Below, piece by piece: positions 35,565-43,953 of a stretch of DNA of 64,000 bases. The stretch is from a virus. The stretch spans positions 39,984 to 103,983 of the IMG/VR virus record IMGVR_UViG_3300010389_000003; one strand, written 5' to 3'. Position numbers and translations under genes: made by a program. The notes under the pieces were generated by a model, which saw nothing but the letters and a program-made list of their open reading frames with translations, searched no databases and was not told the DNA's origin. Every line of letters begins with the position of its first letter. Position 1 is the first letter of the stretch.

Positions 35565-36765
35565 TAAATCCAAATACAGCAACAATTGGAAGTGGGTTGA
35601 GCTGGGTAGATATGATTCGAATGAAGATAGGGTATTCAGAATCACAGACCAGAAGACAAAGCGACCTATCACTGTTGAGTACCCTGAAGCGGAAAGCTTT
35701 GCTGACAAGCATCAAAGAAATGGAATCTATACCTCCGTATTCCATTACAACAATCCCGACTATGAAAAAGCAACCCGTCTTGGATCTCTGTACTTCGACC
35801 TTGACCATACAGATACAGAAAGATCTCTCAAAGATGCACAAACGTTGGCGGGATACCTATCAGAGTTCCTCGATGAGAGTCAGATAAGAATCTATTTTAC
35901 GGGCATGAAAGGGTTTCACATTGAGTGTGAAGCTTTAGCTATCGGTGTCGTGCCCAGTAACGATCTCCCTTCTATCTTTAGACTTATAGCCAATGACCTC
36001 AAGGATAAACTGGCATTGGAGACCATAGATTTTGCCGTCTATGATGTGCGTCGTATGTGGCGCCTACCCAATACCCGTCATCAAAAGACTGGCCTATATA
36101 AGGTTCATCTTTCCATCGATGACTTGAATTCGGGTTACGAAAACATTCTGGAAATAGCTAAAGAACCAGTAGAGTTTTATGTTCCAGAACAAGAGTTTTC
36201 CTATGCTGGTAATAGATGGTATAAGGAGTATGAGTACACATACGAGAAGTCGAAACTGAACCAGAACAATGTCGACGACATGATAGATCTGTTTCGTAAA
36301 AACGGAACCGCTGGTGTCAGAGTATCTGAACAGAAAGACTTCAACCCTGTGAATCTTTTCGATAACTGTAAGGCAATTCTAAGATTATGGGAAAAAGCAG
36401 AATCGACAGGGCATTTAGAGCATGAAGAAAGACTGTTTCTATGCAGCATTCTAACCTACACAGATGAGTCAATTGAATACCTGCATATGATTCTAGGCAA
36501 TTGTCATGATTACAATTACGAGAAGTCCTCTTCCCATATAGATGACTGGTTGGCGCGAAGAAGAATGGGTATTGGTGGAAGACCATATACCTGTCGTAGA
36601 GCCAATGAGGTGGGGGTGGGGTGCCTAGGATGTGAACTTACCCCAAAAAAGAAGTACTACAAAGTGAATGGCGTTCTTATAGAGTCTGAAGAATATAGTG
36701 ACCCATCTCCAATTAGATTTGCATACGGTAACAATGATTATAATAACTCAAAAAATAAAAGATAG
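35548..36765 (+). CDS. DNA primase, archaeo-eukaryotic (AEP) type, with a probably replaced C-terminal tail
   Basis: 405 aa. The AEP catalytic motif is LYFDLDH (D84, D86). GMKGFHIECEA (motif II His, about 124) and VYDVRRMWRLPNTRH follow. The helical C-terminal domain ends in a cysteine-rich part (TCRRANEVGVGCLGCEL). The start is the TTG at 35548, with AAAGAGGGAAAGGCG upstream and no ATG before the domain. The last 48 residues, from VGC at 36616, have a second homologous copy at 37471-37608. The 3' end overlaps a homing endonuclease gene, so this tail was probably brought in with the endonuclease. Confidence 0.87.
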   Translation: MRLPNDKSKYSNNWKWVELGRYDSNEDRVFRITDQKTKRPITVEYPEAESFADKHQRNGIYTSVFHYNNPDYEKATRLGSLYFDLDHTDTERSLKDAQTLAGYLSEFLDESQIRIYFTGMKGFHIECEALAIGVVPSNDLPSIFRLIANDLKDKLALETIDFAVYDVRRMWRLPNTRHQKTGLYKVHLSIDDLNSGYENILEIAKEPVEFYVPEQEFSYAGNRWYKEYEYTYEKSKLNQNNVDDMIDLFRKNGTAGVRVSEQKDFNPVNLFDNCKAILRLWEKAESTGHLEHEERLFLCSILTYTDESIEYLHMILGNCHDYNYEKSSSHIDDWLARRRMGIGGRPYTCRRANEVGVGCLGCELTPKKKYYKVNGVLIESEEYSDPSPIRFAYGNNDYNNSKNKR

Positions 36766-37468
36766 ATTTGAATCTAATTTAGATAAAACAGATACGTGTT
36801 GGATATGGCAACGTGCATGCAATACTGTCACCGGATATGCTGTTGTTAGTATTGAAAAAAAACAATATCAGGCACGCGATGTTGCGTATCATATATGGAA
36901 GAATGGTCTTCAAAGTTTTGAAACAACAAAGCTTGAGTGCGGTAATAGACGATGTGTTAATCCTGATCATATGAGTATTGTTTTAAAGAGAGGATCTAAA
37001 AACAAAAACAGAAAATTAGGAGAAGATAAATGGTGTCCTAGCTGTGATACATTTTTGCCCGTACAAAACTTCTCTGAGGATTCTCATAAGGCGGATGGGC
37101 TAAGGGTTTACTGTAAGGCCTGTAATGTCTTACGAGTTCAGAACTATCAATACGACAATGCACATTATAAAATGAGGTCTCGTGATAGTTATTTAAAATC
37201 AAAATATAATATCGGCTTAGAGCAATATAATAAGATACTAGATTCACAGAATGACACATGCGCCATATGTCAAAAGCCTGAACAGTGGACAAAGAGTTTG
37301 TGTGTAGACCATGATCACACATGCTGTGGGGGGTCCGGATCATGTGGGAATTGTATTAGGGGACTGCTTTGCTCTCGGTGTAATACTGTTTTGGGTCAAG
37401 TAGAAGATAATATCGATATTTTTATTTTTATGATTGAATATATACAAAAACACAAATTAAATAAATAA
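36734..37468 (+). CDS. Mobile endonuclease: HNH_3 domain fused to endonuclease VII domain
   Basis: ATG 36734 (MIIITQKIKD) lies inside the primase 3' end. Residues about 15-85 resemble the I-HmuI-type HNH_3 domain (TCWIWQRACNTVTGYAVV, CVNPDHMSIV). A CPSC ... CKAC zinc knuckle lies in the middle. Residues about 150-235 match recombination endonuclease VII (LKSKYNIGLEQYNKILDSQ, CAICQKP, LCVDHDHTCC, IRGLLCSRCNTVLG). The gene is AT-rich compared with its neighbours, as expected for a mobile gene. It probably cuts primase alleles that lack it. Confidence 0.87.
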   Translation: MIIITQKIKDRFESNLDKTDTCWIWQRACNTVTGYAVVSIEKKQYQARDVAYHIWKNGLQSFETTKLECGNRRCVNPDHMSIVLKRGSKNKNRKLGEDKWCPSCDTFLPVQNFSEDSHKADGLRVYCKACNVLRVQNYQYDNAHYKMRSRDSYLKSKYNIGLEQYNKILDSQNDTCAICQKPEQWTKSLCVDHDHTCCGGSGSCGNCIRGLLCSRCNTVLGQVEDNIDIFIFMIEYIQKHKLNK

Positions 37469-37470
37469 GT

Positions 37471-37608
37471 GTGGGATGCGGCGATTGCAGTCTTGAACCT
37501 AAGAAAAAATGGGTAAAAGTAGGCGACATGTATGTCGAGTCAGATGAATTTACTGACCCTTCACCTATAAGGTTCGCATATGGTGGCGTTACTAGTAATA
37601 ACGAATAG
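37471..37608 (+). pseudogene. Displaced original 3' end of the primase gene
   Basis: The 45 codons from GTG 37471 to TAG 37606-37608 encode VGCGDCSLEPKKKW..., ending in DPSPIRFAYG and a short tail. They align with the primase tail starting at 36616: 24 of the first 38 residues are identical by direct count. It is in the same reading frame as the primase; removing the 855 bp between the two VGC positions would restore an uninterrupted primase gene. It has no convincing start of its own, so it is read as a remnant. Confidence 0.82.
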
Positions 37609-37626
37609 TATTATTAGGAGGCTATT

Positions 37627-37746
37627 ATGGCTAAAAAGACTGGTGTTTACGCCGGTGTCAAAACCGCAAAGCCAAATTTCGTCAGCGGAGACAAATCGGG
37701 CTCCGTGAAACAGCGCACGGCTAAAGGCCCAATGAAGGGCAAGTAA
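37627..37746 (+). CDS. Small basic protein (39 aa)
   Basis: ATG with TTAGGAGGCTATT upstream, an almost ideal ribosome binding site. Lys/Gly-rich (KKTGVYAGVKTAK, GSVKQRTAKGPMKGK). One of a series of tiny basic proteins here and at 53826 that may bind nucleic acid. Ends two bases before the next ATG. Confidence 0.65.
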   Translation: MAKKTGVYAGVKTAKPNFVSGDKSGSVKQRTAKGPMKGK

Positions 37747-37748
37747 TC

Positions 37749-37808
37749 ATGTCTTATGCACCTTCGCGCAAAGTAAAAAAGAAGAAGAAAAAAGGGGATA
37801 AAAAATGA
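37749..37808 (+). CDS. Lysine-rich micro-protein (19 aa)
   Basis: ATG 37749 to TGA 37808: SYAPSRKVKKKKKKGDKK. The stop overlaps the next ATG (AAAATGACC). Its short length makes it uncertain; the tight packing with flanking basic genes is the only support. Confidence 0.4.
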   Translation: MSYAPSRKVKKKKKKGDKK

Positions 37809-37999
37809 CCATTGAGACCAGGCTCGTGACTCGCCGCGGCAAAAAGATCCAGGACAAGGGGCACGAACGTTATGCTCCGAAGTCAAGCTCAGCTAAACAA
37901 CCCGCACACGCTCCAATTCCGGAGAAGAAAGAGGCTAAGGTTGAAGCAGATACCGCTAAGGCTAAGAAGCAAACCAGCAAAAAGAAAAAAGCAGACTAA
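37805..37999 (+). CDS. Small Lys/Ala-rich protein (64 aa)
   Basis: ATG overlaps the preceding stop; AAGGGGATAAAA is the ribosome binding site. Basic N-terminus (RLVTRRGKKIQDKGHE) and a low-complexity histone-like tail (KAKKQTSKKKKAD). Possibly DNA-binding; no family recognised. Confidence 0.6.
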   Translation: MTIETRLVTRRGKKIQDKGHERYAPKSSSAKQPAHAPIPEKKEAKVEADTAKAKKQTSKKKKAD

Positions 38000-38019
38000 A
38001 GACAAAAGGGAAGTAGACT

Positions 38020-38232
38020 ATGAGTGAAGAACTAGATCATAATATTGTAGGCATGTGTACAGAATGCAAGACCACCATTCCAACGACAACCATGGCCAAG
38101 AACATTTTTGCATCGGAGGGTGCCCCTCCAGTATGTAAGTATTGCGGTGGAGTTGTTGCGGTTATTGATCGGCGTGATGAGAAGTCTGTCAAGGTTCAAA
38201 TGGACGCGGCACGCAACCTCAATAGGGGCTGA
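38020..38232 (+). CDS. Small zinc-ribbon protein (70 aa)
   Basis: ATG 38020. Two cysteine pairs, CTEC (about residue 13) and CKYCGG (about residue 38), form a likely zinc ribbon. The helical tail KVQMDAARNLNRG follows. Could be an adaptor or transcription-associated protein. Upstream of the DNA polymerase gene. Confidence 0.65.
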   Translation: MSEELDHNIVGMCTECKTTIPTTTMAKNIFASEGAPPVCKYCGGVVAVIDRRDEKSVKVQMDAARNLNRG

Positions 38233-38260
38233 GCCAGTCTAGTTCAAGGAACGGTGTGGT

Positions 38261-38554
38261 GTGGCTTTCAGCGATGAGATCTCAATGCACAATCAATCAC
38301 GGCTTGACGGTAACACGTTGATAACCACCACGCACGTATATCTAAATGGCGAATTGTATGATCCAGTTGAGGTCACATTTTCCTTACGTTATCGCGATGC
38401 CCTCACCCGAAGGACCTTCTTAACCCAAACGAAGAAAGACACTTCAGATGATGCCGTGACCAGGCTTTCTATTGGGCTATATGAGTACAGAGAGGACGTC
38501 TCCAATTACCTTACCGGTAAGTACGATGTGGTTTGTAGTGTATCCGATAGCTAA
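38261..38554 (+). CDS. Unrecognised small protein (97 aa)
   Basis: GTG start with AAGGAACG upstream. Beta-rich first half (TTTHVYLNGELYDPVEVTFS) then a helical segment. Ends just before the promoter of the polymerase gene. No family recognised. Confidence 0.6.
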   Translation: MAFSDEISMHNQSRLDGNTLITTTHVYLNGELYDPVEVTFSLRYRDALTRRTFLTQTKKDTSDDAVTRLSIGLYEYREDVSNYLTGKYDVVCSVSDS

Positions 38555-38558
38555 AATG

Positions 38559-38567
38559 TGATATAAT
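38559..38567 (+). promoter_or_regulatory. Extended -10 promoter candidate (TGATATAAT) for the polymerase gene
   Basis: TG-A-TATAAT with TATAAT at 38562-38567, 24 bases before the polymerase ATG; no -35 box. Same nonamer as at 31830 and 44283. Confidence 0.6.
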
Positions 38568-38591
38568 CCTTGGACACTCTAAAGGATTTAT

Positions 38592-41500
38592 ATGGCAAAA
38601 CAATATGTAGAACTCCATTGTCATGATGTCTTCAGCTTCTTGGATGGGCATGGCAAGGTAGAGGAATATAGTCGTCGCGCTAAAGAACTCAATATGGGAG
38701 CCATAGCGCAGACAAATCATGGAAATATCCATGGATGGATGGACTTCTATGATAGCTGCAAGAAGCACGACCTAAAACCCATCTTCGGCCTTGAAGCATA
38801 CCAGGCCCGTAAGAGTCGATTCGATAAAGATGATGACGAGCGTGCTGGCCCCGCAAGAAATGAGTGGGATCAGCGTGGGCCGTACCACATAACCCTCTTG
38901 GCTAAGAACAAGACGGGTTATCATAACCTCATCAAGCTGTCCTCCCGTGCCTATACCGAGGGCTTCTATGTCAAGCCACGCATGGATCACGAATTGATCT
39001 CAGAGCATTCAGAAGGGCTTATAGTGATGTCTGGCTGCCTCAATGGGGAAGTGCAACAGGCGATCCTGCGCAACGATTACAAATCAGCCTTAATCGCTGC
39101 CGCCAGCATGCAAACGATTGTGGGCAAAGAAAACTACTTTATCGAAGTGCATGATCATGGGATTGAAGAAGAGCGCGCGGTCAGAGAGGCCCTTATTAGA
39201 ATAGCTAAGACAATTGATGCCCCTATTGTCCCCGTGGGTGATTGTCACTATGTATACAAGGACGATCACGACGCACACGATTCCATGTTATGCGTTTCAA
39301 CTAAGGCTCAGATCTCCTCAGAAGAACGTTTCAAGTTCTCCGGTCCCGAATTTTATCTAAAGTCCTACGAAGAAGTGGTAGAAAAGTTCGATCCAGATTG
39401 GGTCAAGAATACACTGCATGTAGCAGATATGGTTGATGTAAAGCTTGAATTTGGCGAATATCATTTCCCTCAGGCTCAAAACATTCCAGAAAACATTTCC
39501 GTTGATGAGCACCTAGAGACCCTCATGTGGGATGGTTTGCGGGAAAGATACGGAGATCCACTCCCTCAAGAGGTTATAGATCGTGCTTCTCACGAGCTGG
39601 GCGTGGTCAAAAGAATGGGTTTCCAGGAGTATTTCCTGGTCGTTTCCGACATAGTACAAGAGGCCAAGCGTAGAGGGATAGCGGTCGGCCCAGGAAGAGG
39701 TTCCGGTGCCGCCTGTATCATATCCTATGCATTGCGCATCACAAACCTGTGCCCGATTGAGTATGATCTTCTCTTTGAGCGCTTCTTGATTGAGGGGCGA
39801 AAGACCGTACCCGACTTCGATATCGACTTCGACGATCGCTACAGAGATGAGATCATTGAGTATTGTCGTGAGAAGTATGGAAGTGATCATGTTGCCCATA
39901 TTGCTACTTTCGCCCAAGTAAAAGCTGCATCTGCCATTAAGGACGCCGCCCGTGTGCTCGGTCACGAGTACGAAGTTGGGGATCGTATAGCGAAGATGAT
40001 ACCTGATGCCGTCTTAGGTGTGACCAAGTCCCTTGAAGAATGCATGAAGCTGGAAGATATCAAGAAGGTCTACGAGACCGATGATGATGTCAAAGAGATC
40101 CTGGATGTTGCGATAGGCCTTGAGGGCGTTTACAGACAGCCGGGCATGCACGCCGCTGGTGTAGTGATCACTCGTGGCCCCGTAACAGACTATGTCCCCA
40201 CAATGCAGAAGGGTGCTGATAAGCCACTGATTATACAGTGGGATGGTGACAATGTAGAACGGAACGGTCTTCTGAAGATAGACTTCTTAGGCTTGCGGAA
40301 CCTCGGTGTCATAGACCTGTGTGTCAAGCAGGTCAAGGTGCGTCATGGTGTAGATTTAGACATAGATAATATACCGCTTAATGATGAGCAGGTATTTGAG
40401 AACCTTAGACAAGGTAAGTCTATAGGCTGCTTCCAGATAGAGGGCGAGGGTATGCGTCAGATGATGATGGACCTTCAGCCTGAAAGCATCTTGGATATCT
40501 TTGCTCTGATATCACTGTATCGTCCCGGGCCAATGGGTTCCGGTATGGATAAGATGTATATCAATCGTAAGCATGGTCGAGAGAAGGTATCGTATCCACA
40601 CGAATCATTGAGACCGGTCCTCGAAAAGTCTAGGGGCATCATGCTCTACCAGGAGGACGTACTTAATGTTGCGAAAGTTGGCGCAGGGTTAGGCCCAGGC
40701 GATGCTGATGATCTCCGTCGAGTTATCGGCAAGAAGTATATGGACAAGGTGGCAGAGTATAGAAAGATATTCGTAGAGGGGGCCGTGAAAACCAATGGCA
40801 TGTCTGAAAAAATTGCCAACGATATCTTCTCTGATATCGAATACTTTGCGGGTTACGGTTTCAATAAGGCACACGCCGCTGCTTATGGGATCATTTCTTA
40901 TCAGACGGCATGGCTAAAAACACATTATCCAGTTGAGTACATGGCAGCCTTGATGTCAACAGTGACAGACAAGAAAGATAAGATGAACCTTTATCTCGCC
41001 GAATGCAAAAATATGGGTATAGAAGTATTGCCACCTTCGGTTTCAGAATCACAGTATTACTTCACGGTTAGGGACGATACTACAATACTCTTCGGATTGC
41101 TTGCGGTGGATGGTGTTGGTGAGGCTCAGATCGACCACCTTAAGAGTGGGAACGTAGACTATAGCAGCTTCTGGACATTTTTCAGAACCGCTGAATCAAG
41201 CGCATTAAACAAGAAGACCCTTCAGCAGCTTATCAATGCTGGCGGCTTCGATAACCTGGTTGATACGGACAGCTTAGTGCATAAGTCTATGTCGCGATCG
41301 GAGAAGGTCGAGATTCTGAATAGGGAGAACGCTGCTATAGGAATGTACCTGTCTGGTCACCCGCTTGAGGACATATGGCCAGTCATCAAAGATCAAGCAA
41401 CACACACCTGCGCTGAGGTTATGGAAAGCGAGGAGGGCAAGGGTTCTGCCAGAGTGGTCGGAATGATAACTGAATACAAAGAGATGACGACCAAGAAGAC

Positions 41501-41945
41501 AGGCAAGAAAATGTGCAAGTTCAGCATTGAGGATATGATCGGCAAGGTCAGTGTCGTTGTTTTCACTAAAGACTTTGCTCGACTGTCCAAATCTATCAAG
41601 ATGGAAGATGGGGAGGTCGTCTGTGTGTTTGGAAATATGCGCAGAGAATCAGAGAACTCTGATGTCACGATGATGTGCAGAGATGTAACCCCAGTAGACG
41701 TCAAGCTCGTTGAGGGCGGTTCACCCATTATGCTGGACTGCCCGCACAAGATTACCCCTAGCCAGATAAGGGGTTTATCTGATATTATTGGTAATAACCC
41801 GGGTGAGAGCCCAGTGTATTTAAAGCTTTACGAGAAGGGTTATGAGATCAATTTCCAATTTGATGGATTGGTCAATAGAGAAGCAAGAACAGTATTGGAA
41901 GAGGTATTGGCTTTGGCTAATGCCCAGAGTTTAGTAGAGGCCTAA
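38592..41945 (+). CDS. dnaE: DNA polymerase III alpha subunit (DnaE type)
   Basis: 1117 aa C-family replicative polymerase. The N-terminal PHP domain (YVELHCHDVFSFLDG) is present, but the usual TDHG is QTNHG, so its metal site may be altered. The polymerase palm shows GPGRGSGAACIISYAL and the catalytic aspartates in PDFDIDFDDRYRDE. IMLYQEDVLNVAKVGAGLG and FNKAHAAAYGIISY are also typical. The C-terminal region contains an OB-fold (ARVVGMITEYKEMTTKKTGK). The phage therefore copies its genome with a bacterial-type polymerase rather than a family A or B enzyme. ATG with AAAGGATTTAT upstream. Confidence 0.95.
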   Translation: MAKQYVELHCHDVFSFLDGHGKVEEYSRRAKELNMGAIAQTNHGNIHGWMDFYDSCKKHDLKPIFGLEAYQARKSRFDKDDDERAGPARNEWDQRGPYHITLLAKNKTGYHNLIKLSSRAYTEGFYVKPRMDHELISEHSEGLIVMSGCLNGEVQQAILRNDYKSALIAAASMQTIVGKENYFIEVHDHGIEEERAVREALIRIAKTIDAPIVPVGDCHYVYKDDHDAHDSMLCVSTKAQISSEERFKFSGPEFYLKSYEEVVEKFDPDWVKNTLHVADMVDVKLEFGEYHFPQAQNIPENISVDEHLETLMWDGLRERYGDPLPQEVIDRASHELGVVKRMGFQEYFLVVSDIVQEAKRRGIAVGPGRGSGAACIISYALRITNLCPIEYDLLFERFLIEGRKTVPDFDIDFDDRYRDEIIEYCREKYGSDHVAHIATFAQVKAASAIKDAARVLGHEYEVGDRIAKMIPDAVLGVTKSLEECMKLEDIKKVYETDDDVKEILDVAIGLEGVYRQPGMHAAGVVITRGPVTDYVPTMQKGADKPLIIQWDGDNVERNGLLKIDFLGLRNLGVIDLCVKQVKVRHGVDLDIDNIPLNDEQVFENLRQGKSIGCFQIEGEGMRQMMMDLQPESILDIFALISLYRPGPMGSGMDKMYINRKHGREKVSYPHESLRPVLEKSRGIMLYQEDVLNVAKVGAGLGPGDADDLRRVIGKKYMDKVAEYRKIFVEGAVKTNGMSEKIANDIFSDIEYFAGYGFNKAHAAAYGIISYQTAWLKTHYPVEYMAALMSTVTDKKDKMNLYLAECKNMGIEVLPPSVSESQYYFTVRDDTTILFGLLAVDGVGEAQIDHLKSGNVDYSSFWTFFRTAESSALNKKTLQQLINAGGFDNLVDTDSLVHKSMSRSEKVEILNRENAAIGMYLSGHPLEDIWPVIKDQATHTCAEVMESEEGKGSARVVGMITEYKEMTTKKTGKKMCKFSIEDMIGKVSVVVFTKDFARLSKSIKMEDGEVVCVFGNMRRESENSDVTMMCRDVTPVDVKLVEGGSPIMLDCPHKITPSQIRGLSDIIGNNPGESPVYLKLYEKGYEINFQFDGLVNREARTVLEEVLALANAQSLVEA

Positions 41946-42332
41946 ATGAGTCAAAGAGGATTAATGATAACCTCAGCCCACACCTATCGAGACCCGGTTG
42001 ACAAGTACTGTTTTCGTCAATGCGTGTCTTGCTTGAGATGTGCTAACAAGGGGATGAAGACAGAATGCGACGGATGTTCGGGGCACCCAGATCATCGGGG
42101 TGAGCGCATTCCCCATAACGATCACTTCTGTGACTGCACGAACGGTGTCATGCGCTGGGTAACGAAAAAGGGTCAATTGATCGTGAGACGTTTCATGTCC
42201 AACCCCTTCAAGGGAGAGGTCAAGACTGATGCAGTCAGTCAGGATGAGAACGACTGGAACAGCTACCTCTACGAGAGAAGAGAACAGCTGAATGATCCTG
42301 GCTTCAATCCCGTAAGAATTGAGGAAGACTGA
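41946..42332 (+). CDS. Cysteine-rich zinc-binding-type protein (128 aa)
   Basis: ATG 41946 follows the polymerase stop directly. Many Cys/His in the first half: CFRQCVSCLRCANKG, CDGCSGHPDH, HFCDC. These suggest one or two zinc sites. C-terminal half acidic. No family recognised. Confidence 0.65.
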   Translation: MSQRGLMITSAHTYRDPVDKYCFRQCVSCLRCANKGMKTECDGCSGHPDHRGERIPHNDHFCDCTNGVMRWVTKKGQLIVRRFMSNPFKGEVKTDAVSQDENDWNSYLYERREQLNDPGFNPVRIEED

Positions 42333-42598
42333 TGATCACCCCTAAGAAAGAATCCTATGAGAATGGCGTCTGTAGATTAGAGGTCTATGAAATGGGGGGC
42401 ATTTGGATTGGTGCAGGGTTGGCCGGTCTCTATATGTCACCCGAAGAGTTTGCAGATGCGTGGCCCCTACTCAAGGCATATGCCGAAGAGGCTGGTCTTG
42501 AGAAGCCCTCCCTCTCAAAAAGAAAAGACTGTACATGTCTATGCCATGGCTTTGATGACTATAAACATACGGTCGCATGTTGTGAGGGGAAACTATGA
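42332..42598 (+). CDS. Small protein with C-terminal Cys/His motif (88 aa)
   Basis: ATG overlaps the preceding stop (GACTGATGATC). Ends in CTCLCHGFDDYKHTVACC, a probable zinc-binding tail. The middle is LAGLYMSPEEFADAWPLLKA. Function unknown. Confidence 0.6.
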   Translation: MITPKKESYENGVCRLEVYEMGGIWIGAGLAGLYMSPEEFADAWPLLKAYAEEAGLEKPSLSKRKDCTCLCHGFDDYKHTVACCEGKL

Positions 42599-42631
42599 TA
42601 GTTTCAGTTGTTCAGAGTAAGGAGGCAAAAC

Positions 42632-42808
42632 GTGCAAGATGGAATAGGTGAATTCATGGAACTTGGAGATACCGGATGGTATCCAATGTCAGATGGTACT
42701 TACGTAAACCATAAAGAGGGTAAGGTAAGAGATGAGAACGGAAATATTTACAGCCTGGACGGAATCGAACTCAACGACACCGATCTCGACTCCCTTGAAG
42801 AAGATTAA
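42632..42808 (+). CDS. Small acidic protein (58 aa)
   Basis: GTG 42632 chosen because of AAGGAGG six bases upstream. Acidic end (LNDTDLDSLEED). The sequence GWYPMSDGTYVNHKEGKVRD looks like a small beta domain. No family recognised. Confidence 0.6.
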   Translation: MQDGIGEFMELGDTGWYPMSDGTYVNHKEGKVRDENGNIYSLDGIELNDTDLDSLEED

Positions 42809-43139
42809 GGTAGGACGCCACAGCTATAAGTTGATCGCGGACAGATCAGCACTCCTGGAGATGCTCTCTGAAGAGGGCGAAGAGTATATGGGCCGCTGTG
42901 ATAACAGCACCCTATGCATATACGTAGATGACACACTTCCTGTTTCGGTTTTTGATGACACACTATTACACGAATGCACCCATGCCCTAGTGCACCATTC
43001 TGGTCTGTCCACTTATTTCGAAGACAAAGGGGTGTCCGAAGAGTATGTGGTTACGGTATTCGCTACAGCTCTTCATAGCTTTATTGTGGACAACCCTGAG
43101 CTTATGAATATGATAGTGGCCGGTGCTGAGAATGGCTAG
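42732..43139 (+). CDS. Zinc metallopeptidase-like protein (HExxH)
   Basis: 135 aa. DTLLHECTHALVHH carries the HExxH zinc-protease signature and a downstream acidic stretch (GVSEEYVVTVFATAL) could supply the third ligand. It is similar in layout to ImmA/IrrE or SprT-like phage proteins. ATG 42732 has GGTAAGAG upstream but gives an unconvincing N-terminus; TTG 42795 would remove 21 residues and may be the true start. The 3' end overlaps the nuclease gene. Confidence 0.65.
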   Translation: MRTEIFTAWTESNSTTPISTPLKKIKVGRHSYKLIADRSALLEMLSEEGEEYMGRCDNSTLCIYVDDTLPVSVFDDTLLHECTHALVHHSGLSTYFEDKGVSEEYVVTVFATALHSFIVDNPELMNMIVAGAENG

Positions 43140-43941
43140 ACTTATCGAAGAAGTCACCGATCCCCTAGAACTCCTCTCACTCACCAGAATGTCATATTCT
43201 CGCTATAGCAGCTATGACATGTGCCCGGCTAAGTATTTTTATACATATGTATTAAGAGAGCCATCTGTATTCGGTGAGGCAGCAGTGATGGGTAATATCA
43301 TCCACACCGCCCTGGAAAATGTCCTGGAAAAAGACGTTAAGGTTGGCGATATAGCTGACGAGCTTATCGAAGAGTACAAGACACAGATTCCCGAGTTCGA
43401 TCCCGACTCCTTGATATCCCAAGACCTCATCCAAGCCGGTGAGATTATGGTGAACGATTTCATTGATAGGCACTCCCACGAATCTTTCCCAATACATGCC
43501 AAAGAAAAAGGGTTTGCGATTGTTGTGGGCACCACTCTGATCGCTGGTTACATCGACCGTGTGGACATAGATGATCAAACCGACATAATATATGTCACCG
43601 ATTACAAATCCGGTAAGTTTGAAGTTACCCAAAAATGGATCCACAAAGACCTGCAGTTGGGGATTTATGCACTGGCAATGAAGACGATTTTTCCGGACAA
43701 GCAGATCTATGCCGAACTATATTACTTACGTTCTGGTAAGCGTAAGGGCCACCTCTTTACTGATGAAGATCTGAAAGAGGTCGAGCAAAGAGTTATCGAT
43801 CTGTCTGCTGAGATAATGGATACCAACCAGTTCCAATATACTCATAACAGAAGAATCTGTGGGTTCTGCGAACACGCCAAAAGCGGAGCATGCCCTCGAG
43901 GAACAGTGGTCCTGAAGTCCAAGGCTCCCAGTAAGAGATAA
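43132..43941 (+). CDS. Cas4/RecB-like PD-(D/E)XK exonuclease with Fe-S cysteines
   Basis: 269 aa. SYSRYSSYDMCPAKYFYTYV is the N-terminal cysteine element, GNIIHTALENVL contains the motif with His, and AGYIDRVDIDD supplies the first Asp. IIYVTDYKSGKFE holds the (D/E)-x-K, and QLGIYALAM is the QxxxY motif. The C-terminal CGFCEHAKSGACPRG completes a four-cysteine Fe-S site. All catalytic residues are present, in contrast to the relative at 33933. Likely role: DNA end processing in phage recombination or host DNA degradation. Confidence 0.88.
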   Translation: MARLIEEVTDPLELLSLTRMSYSRYSSYDMCPAKYFYTYVLREPSVFGEAAVMGNIIHTALENVLEKDVKVGDIADELIEEYKTQIPEFDPDSLISQDLIQAGEIMVNDFIDRHSHESFPIHAKEKGFAIVVGTTLIAGYIDRVDIDDQTDIIYVTDYKSGKFEVTQKWIHKDLQLGIYALAMKTIFPDKQIYAELYYLRSGKRKGHLFTDEDLKEVEQRVIDLSAEIMDTNQFQYTHNRRICGFCEHAKSGACPRGTVVLKSKAPSKR

Positions 43942-43953
43942 CGATACAATATG

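Noticed and set aside
36616-37470. Group I intron or intein in the primase gene
   Set aside because: The inserted part begins with a homologous, coding primase tail ending in a stop and overlapping the endonuclease start, and the endonuclease frame ends in stops, so neither an intein nor a typical intron explains it. A folding search for intron cores was not possible.
43252-43644. Antisense open frame over the Cas4-like nuclease
   Set aside because: The plus-strand frame has all catalytic motifs and Fe-S cysteines; the antisense frame has none.
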